Positions 6,820 through 10,226 of a stretch of DNA of 10,226 nucleotides are shown here, piece by piece; within the stretch, counting starts at the first letter, position 1; the number at the start of each line of letters is the position of its first letter. The notes beneath the pieces are model-generated. The model was given only the letters and a program-made list of their open reading frames with translations, ran no database searches and was not told the DNA's origin. The stretch comes from Thermoleophilia bacterium (GTDB lineage Bacteria > Actinomycetota > Thermoleophilia > Gaiellales > Gaiellaceae), in the NCBI GenBank assembly GCA_025927435.1, contig JAICLM010000063.1:1-10226 (forward strand). The letters are read 5' to 3'. A program made the position numbers and the translations under genes.

Positions 6820-7422
6820 TCAGAGGCGGGCGAGCTCCGAGCGGACGAGCGCCGTCGCCTCCGCAAGCCTTGCTCGATTCGCCGGGTCGTTGAGCCAACC
6901 GCTGGCGCCGGACGGATGGGGAAGCGGGACGACGGGTGTCCCGTTGAGCTCGTACTTCTCGCCGACGCACGGCGTGAGGGAGGGGAGGCCAAGCAGGCGC
7001 CGCAGGGCGAGCCCGCCGACGGTGACGACCAGGCGCGGCCGCAGCAGCTCGAGCTCCCAGTGGCGCCAGAAGGAGCAGAGCTCCTGCTCGCGCGGAGTCG
7101 GTGTCCGGTCGCCGCGTCCCGACGCGGCGCGGCCGGGATAGCAGCGCGTGACCGAGGCACAGTAGAACGTTGCGTAGAACGCGTCCTCGTCGAGCTCGAG
7201 CCAGCGGCGAAGCGTTCGGCCTGCGCGCCCACGCCACGGCAGCCGTTCCTCTCCTTCGACGACGCCGGGCGCCTGCCCGAACATGTACGCGCGTTGGCGG
7301 GTACCCGGCGCGCGCACGGGCAGTGACTCGAGCGGGTAGCCGGCCTCGACGCAGGCGCGGCAACGGGCTAGATCGCCCTCGAGCGAGGCGAGCGAGCGGT
7401 AGGACGACTTGCGAGCAGTCAT
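6820..7422 (-). CDS. Uracil-DNA glycosylase-superfamily protein (4Fe-4S type, family-4-like)
   Basis: This 200-residue protein probably excises uracil (or a related deaminated base) from DNA to start base-excision repair in the cytoplasm. Motif A is GQAPG at 49-53, followed by GRAGRTLRRWL at 65-75. The C-terminal motif is PLPHPSGAS at 166-174, with His169. Four cysteines stand where family-4/5 enzymes hold a 4Fe-4S cluster: Cys21 and Cys24 (CxxC), Cys94 (VTRC) and Cys116 (ELC). Length fits family 4 (about 200-220). Two points are unusual: Gln50 stands where family 4 normally has Glu (GEAPG/GEGPG), and a Gly/Arg-rich stretch at about 97-107 lengthens the distance from the third to the fourth cysteine. 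The ATG at 7422 is preceded by no Shine-Dalgarno; TACGCT lies 8 nt upstream. The gene is divergent from the formiminotransferase gene. The superfamily is secure; subfamily and exact base specificity are not. Confidence 0.85.
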   Translation of the reverse strand: MTARKSSYRSLASLEGDLARCRACVEAGYPLESLPVRAPGTRQRAYMFGQAPGVVEGEERLPWRGRAGRTLRRWLELDEDAFYATFYCASVTRCYPGRAASGRGDRTPTPREQELCSFWRHWELELLRPRLVVTVGGLALRRLLGLPSLTPCVGEKYELNGTPVVPLPHPSGASGWLNDPANRARLAEATALVRSELARL

Positions 7423-7430
7423 CGCCGTGG

Positions 7431-7436
7431 AGCGTA
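7431..7436 (-). promoter_or_regulatory. Possible -10 element for the UDG-family gene
   Basis: TACGCT on the minus strand fits TAnnnT and ends 8 nt before the ATG at 7422. No Shine-Dalgarno or -35 is seen. Its first two bases are the same TA base pairs that start the opposing hexamer at 7435-7440, so the two promoters, if real, physically overlap. Confidence 0.4.
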
Positions 7437-7440
7437 GGGT
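7435..7440 (+). promoter_or_regulatory. Possible -10 element for the formiminotransferase gene
   Basis: TAGGGT fits TAnnnT and ends 8 nt before the ATG at 7449. There is no Shine-Dalgarno before this ATG. A TTGCGA at 7409-7414 resembles a -35 but the 20-bp spacer is long. It overlaps the opposing hexamer at 7431-7436. Confidence 0.4.
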
Positions 7441-7448
7441 CCGTGCCG

Positions 7449-8339
7449 ATGCTGCCGCTCGAGGCCGTGCCGAACTTCTCCGAGGGGCGCGACCGCGCGA
7501 CGACCGCCGCGATCGGCGACGCCCTTTCGGCGCACGCCCGCCTGCTCGACGTCCATTCGGACGAGGACCACAACCGATCGGTCTACACGCTCGTGGGCAG
7601 CGAGGACGAGCTGGTGGCTGCGCTGCTCGCGGGGATCGCGTGCGCGCGCGAGCGGATCGACCTTAGTCGGCACGAGGGCGCGCACCCTTGCATCGGCGCG
7701 GCGGACGTCGTCCCGCTCGTCCCGATCCGGGAAGCGGATGCCGAGCGCGCACGAACCGCGGCGCTCGAGCTCGCGCGGCGGGTGGGGGAGGAGCTGGCGT
7801 TGCCGGTCTTCCTCTACGCGGACCTTGCCCCCGGTCGCGGGCCCGCATTCTTCCGGCGCGGTGGCCCGGTAGAGCTCCAGCGGCGGATGGACGCCGGAGA
7901 GGTCGTCCCGGACTTCGGCCCGGCGCAGCTCGACGAGCGTGCGGGCGGCGTGATCGTCGGCGCTCGTCCGCCGCTGATCGCGTTCAACGTCGACGTCGAG
8001 GGCGACGACCTCGAAGCCGCGCGCGACGTGGCCCGTGCCGTGCGAGAGCGGGACGGGGGGTTCCCGGGCGTCCGGGCACTCGGGCTCCGCCTGCCGCGCG
8101 CCGGCCACGTCCAGGTGAGCCTCAACGTGGAGGACTGGCGAGCGTCGCCGCTGCACGAGGTCGTGGCTGCTGTGCAGCGGGAGGCGACGGCGAGAGGGCT
8201 CCGTGTCGCCGGCTCGGAGCTGGTCGGCCTCCTGCCGGCAGGCGCCGCGGTCGCCGCGGCGGGCTCCCTGCTGGGCGTGGCAGGGCTCGACCCGTCGCAC
8301 GTGCTCGAGCTGCGACTTCTCTCCGCCGAGGAAGCCTGA
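7449..8339 (+). CDS. ftcD: Glutamate formiminotransferase (stand-alone FTCD formiminotransferase domain)
   Basis: This 296-residue protein should transfer the formimino group of N-formimino-L-glutamate to tetrahydrofolate, giving glutamate and 5-formimino-THF, the last step of one histidine-degradation route. Family signatures are VPNFSEGRD at 7-15, DEDHNRSVYTLVG at 38-50, and GAHPCIGAADVVPLVP at 77-92. His79 aligns by motif with the catalytic His of the mammalian enzyme; Cys81 stands where Arg is common. The length covers the two formiminotransferase subdomains only; there is no cyclodeaminase domain, so another enzyme must process formimino-THF. The ATG at 7449 places the VPNFSEG motif at the expected distance from the N-terminus. 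Its position 139 bp before hutH supports the histidine role. Related domain proteins of uncertain function exist, but the hut context makes this assignment likely. Confidence 0.88.
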   Translation: MLPLEAVPNFSEGRDRATTAAIGDALSAHARLLDVHSDEDHNRSVYTLVGSEDELVAALLAGIACARERIDLSRHEGAHPCIGAADVVPLVPIREADAERARTAALELARRVGEELALPVFLYADLAPGRGPAFFRRGGPVELQRRMDAGEVVPDFGPAQLDERAGGVIVGARPPLIAFNVDVEGDDLEAARDVARAVRERDGGFPGVRALGLRLPRAGHVQVSLNVEDWRASPLHEVVAAVQREATARGLRVAGSELVGLLPAGAAVAAAGSLLGVAGLDPSHVLELRLLSAEEA

Positions 8340-8478
8340 CCGACGCGGGCGCGAAGTCGCCACCAACCCGCTGCAGACGCGCAACGGATCCGCCGGTACG
8401 GTCTTTGCAGGGGGTTGCGACATCCCCCGGGGGCACGTACGGCGACGGGCAGCTCGAGCCGCGTCCTAGACTCGCGGC
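8340..8478 (+). other. Intergenic region before hutH with G/C-tract hairpin potential
   Basis: These 139 bp separate ftcD and hutH. After the ftcD stop, GCGGG (8345-8349) can pair with CCCGC (8367-8371) around an inner GCG/CGC stem, but no T tract follows, so termination is doubtful. Further on, G5 (8410-8414) can pair with C5 (8424-8428) across a 9-nt loop, and that C5 runs straight into another G5 (8429-8433), forming a perfect 10-bp palindrome. GCTCGAGC at 8452-8459 is an 8-bp palindrome just upstream of the putative -10 and could be an operator. No known riboswitch class was recognised. Confidence 0.35.
8467..8472 (+). promoter_or_regulatory. Possible -10 element for hutH-hutU
   Basis: TAGACT fits TAnnnT and ends 6 nt before the hutH GTG at 8479. 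No Shine-Dalgarno precedes the GTG. No recognisable -35 occurs 16-18 bp upstream; the GCTCGAGC palindrome at 8452-8459 falls between the expected -35 and -10. Confidence 0.45.
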
Positions 8479-10023
8479 GTGGCGCAGCGCACGGCGATCG
8501 GCCTCACGGGCGACGACCTGACCGTGGACGACGTATGGGCGGTTGCCGTCGACGGAACGGACGCCGAGCTCTCCGGTCGCGCGCGGCAGCGAATGAACGC
8601 CGCCCGTGAGCTCGTCGAGCGCGCTGCGCACGGGAGCCGCGAGCACACCTACGGCGTCAACACCGGTTTCGGCCGGTTCGTCGCGGTCGCCATCCCCGAG
8701 GAGCAAACCGCCGAGCTGCAGCTCCGGCTCCTCCGCTCCCACGCGTGCGGGGTAGGAGACCCGTACCCCGACGAGATCGTCCGCGCGGCGATGCTCCTGC
8801 GCGCGAACGCGCTCGCGAAGGGCAACTCCGGCGCGCGGGTCGAGACCGTCGAGCTGCTGCTCGCGCTCCTCGAGGCCGGCGTTCTGCCCTTCGTGCCGAG
8901 CCGGGGGTCGGTCGGCGCCTCCGGCGACCTCGCGCCGCTCGCGCATCTCGCGCTGCCGCTCGTCGGAGAGGGGGAGGCATGGGTCGAGGGCGAGCGGCTC
9001 CCAGGGGCGGACGCGCTCGCGCGAGCCGGACTCGAACCCGTGCAGCTCGCGGCGAAGGAAGGGCTTTCCCTCGTCAACGGCACGCAGTTCATGGCGGCGA
9101 CGCTCGCGCTCGGTCTCGTCCGCGCCCGGCGGCTCGCACGGGCGGCCGACGTCGCCTGCGCGCTCTCGGTCGAGGCGCTGCAGGGATCGCGCACCTCCTT
9201 CCTCCCGCAGATCCACGAGCTCCGGCCGTTGCGCGGCCAGAGGACCGCCGCCGCGAACGTCCTTCGCCTCCTCGAGGGCTCGGCGATCATCGAGGCGCAT
9301 CGCTGGTGCGACAAGGTGCAGGACGCGTACTCGTTGCGCTGTGCCCCGCAGGTGCACGGGGCGTGCCGCGACCTGCTCGAGTACGCGGAGTACACCATCG
9401 GCGTCGAGCTCAACGCCGCGACCGACAACCCGCTCGTACTCGTCGACGACGAGGTGCTCGTCTCGAACGGCAACTTCCACGGACAGCCGCTCGCCTTCGC
9501 GCTCGACGCGCTCGCGATGGCTGCGTCGGAGCTCGCAAACATCTCCGAGCGTCGCCTCGAACGGCTCGTCAACCCGAACCTCTCGGACGGCTTGCCCGCA
9601 TTCCTCACCACCGACGGCGGGCTCAACAGCGGCTTCATGATCCCGCAGTACGTGGCCGCGTCACTCGTGTCCGAGAACAAGGTGCTCTGCCACCCCGCGT
9701 CCGTCGACTCGATACCGACGAGCGCCGGGCAGGAGGATCACGTCTCGATGGGGAACGCCTCCGGGCTCAAGGCGTGGCAGGTGCTCGCCAACTCCGAGGG
9801 GGCGTTGGCGATCGAGCTGCTCGCAGGCGCGCAGGCGGTCGAGTTCCATGCGCCGCTCGAGCCGGGAAACGGGGGACGAGCCGCGCGCGCAGCGGTGCGC
9901 GAGCTGTCGCCGAGGCTGCGCGACGACCGGCCGCTGGCGGGGGACATCGAGGCGGTCGCCGCGGCGATTCGCGACGGCTCCCTGCTCGAAGCGGTCGAGG
10001 CGGACGCGGGAGAGCTGGAGTGA
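8479..10023 (+). CDS. hutH: Histidine ammonia-lyase
   Basis: This 514-residue enzyme, close to the usual length of about 510, converts L-histidine to urocanate and ammonia as the first step of histidine catabolism. The Ala147-Ser148-Gly149 triad within GSVGASGDLAPLAH makes the MIO electrophile. Tyr58 in HTYGVNTGFG and His88 in RSHACG are active-site residues. NGTQ, QDAYSLRCAPQVHG and GQEDHVSMG blocks are also present; the QEDHVSM glutamate points to histidine rather than phenylalanine or tyrosine as substrate. The enzyme is normally a cytoplasmic homotetramer. GTG at 8479 is chosen for its short N-terminus before the family core and the TAGACT 6 nt upstream. The stop overlaps the hutU start (GTGA), so the two are translationally coupled. 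No frameshift or missing key residue was seen. Confidence 0.96.
   Translation: MAQRTAIGLTGDDLTVDDVWAVAVDGTDAELSGRARQRMNAARELVERAAHGSREHTYGVNTGFGRFVAVAIPEEQTAELQLRLLRSHACGVGDPYPDEIVRAAMLLRANALAKGNSGARVETVELLLALLEAGVLPFVPSRGSVGASGDLAPLAHLALPLVGEGEAWVEGERLPGADALARAGLEPVQLAAKEGLSLVNGTQFMAATLALGLVRARRLARAADVACALSVEALQGSRTSFLPQIHELRPLRGQRTAAANVLRLLEGSAIIEAHRWCDKVQDAYSLRCAPQVHGACRDLLEYAEYTIGVELNAATDNPLVLVDDEVLVSNGNFHGQPLAFALDALAMAASELANISERRLERLVNPNLSDGLPAFLTTDGGLNSGFMIPQYVAASLVSENKVLCHPASVDSIPTSAGQEDHVSMGNASGLKAWQVLANSEGALAIELLAGAQAVEFHAPLEPGNGGRAARAAVRELSPRLRDDRPLAGDIEAVAAAIRDGSLLEAVEADAGELE
10008..10014 (+). promoter_or_regulatory. Shine-Dalgarno for hutU
   Basis: GGGAGAG inside the 3' end of hutH gives GGGAG 7 nt before the GTG at 10020. 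This normal spacing supports 10020 as the hutU start. As with the second ABC gene, an internal operon gene has a Shine-Dalgarno while the first gene does not. Confidence 0.6.
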
Positions 10024-10226
10024 GCACGACCGCCGGCACCGCCCAGCGCGTCGAGGCGCTCGTGGGCGACCTCTCGTCCATCCGCGCCCCGCGCGGGACG
10101 GAGCTCAACGCGCGCCAGTGGTCGACGGAGGCGCCGCTGCGGATGCTGCTCAACAACCTCGACGCCGAGGTGGCGGAGCGTCCCGAGGAGCTCGTCGTCT
10201 ACGGCGGCTCCGGCAAGGCGGCCAGG
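10020..10226 (+). CDS. hutU: Urocanate hydratase, N-terminal part (runs off right edge)
   Basis: Sixty-nine codons are visible and the frame is open to the edge. The protein should hydrate urocanate to 4-imidazolone-5-propionate using tightly bound NAD+. The N-terminal family signature is clear: IRAPRGTELNARQW at 21-34, then EAPLRMLLNNLDAEVAERPEELVVYGGSGKAAR from residue 37 to the end of the window, including the GG.GKAAR block. The GTG at 10020 overlaps the hutH stop by four bases and has a Shine-Dalgarno 7 nt upstream. The rest of the enzyme (usually about 550 residues in total) lies beyond the window, so integrity cannot be judged. Confidence 0.93.
   Translation, partial: MSTTAGTAQRVEALVGDLSSIRAPRGTELNARQWSTEAPLRMLLNNLDAEVAERPEELVVYGGSGKAAR

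Noticed and set aside
5040..6893. Long plus-strand frame opposite the first ABC gene (617 residues)
   Set aside because: Composition is charged, Glu/Arg/Asp-rich and repetitive, as expected from the antisense of GC-rich codons. It has no domain motif, while the opposite strand has every ABC motif.
8345..8371. Intrinsic terminator after the formiminotransferase gene
   Set aside because: A GCGGG/CCCGC stem is possible, but the loop is long and no T tract follows, so it was kept only as a remark on the intergenic region.
8415..8443. Second hutH promoter TTGCGA - 17 bp - TACGGC
   Set aside because: The -10 lacks the essential final T and the -35 matches only partly; TAGACT at 8467-8472 is a better candidate.
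8122..9480. Minus-strand frame of 452 residues opposite hutH
   Set aside because: Antisense shadow of a fully motif-complete hutH; no family resemblance.

Overview
The window is very GC-rich (about 70% by eye), tightly packed, and uses GTG as well as ATG starts. Together with the protein families present this suggests a high-GC actinobacterium. The style of the DUF4389, HD-type and UDG-like proteins recalls Thermoleophilia-type soil lineages, but that placement is an inference from impression, not a search. Nine genes fill almost all of the sequence and no stretch over 140 bases lacks a gene. I see no tRNA, rRNA, CRISPR, insertion sequence or phage signature.

Layout. (1) 1-260, minus: the first 86 codons of a probable HD-domain protein that runs off the left edge. 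(2) 296-3154, plus: three tightly linked membrane-protein genes, namely a fourfold-repeat DUF4389 protein, an M48 (HELGH) membrane metallopeptidase and an RDD-family protein. (3) 3163-6767, minus: two overlapping half-transporter genes for a heterodimeric ABC exporter with one normal and one degenerate ATP site. They meet the previous operon tail to tail with 8 bp between the stop codons. (4) 6820-7422, minus: a uracil-DNA glycosylase-superfamily protein with four cysteines suited to a 4Fe-4S cluster. (5) 7449 to the right edge, plus: a histidine-utilisation cluster of glutamate formiminotransferase, histidine ammonia-lyase (hutH) and the start of urocanate hydratase (hutU).

How the genes work together. 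HutH deaminates histidine to urocanate and HutU hydrates it to imidazolonepropionate. After HutI, which is not in the window, the formiminotransferase moves the formimino group of formiminoglutamate to tetrahydrofolate. The three-gene membrane operon may act on membrane-protein quality or envelope homeostasis, but its substrate cannot be read from sequence. The ABC pair should form one exporter.

The most interesting non-coding signal is at gene starts. The first gene of nearly every transcription unit lacks a usable Shine-Dalgarno sequence and instead has a -10-like hexamer (TAnnnT or close) 6-8 nt before its start codon. Downstream genes such as hutU and the second ABC gene have clear Shine-Dalgarno sequences. 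This is the layout expected for leaderless mRNAs. In the 26-bp gap between the UDG and formiminotransferase genes, two such -10 hexamers face opposite ways and overlap by the central TA. I found no convincing wholly new system; the gene content is otherwise mostly housekeeping or catabolic.
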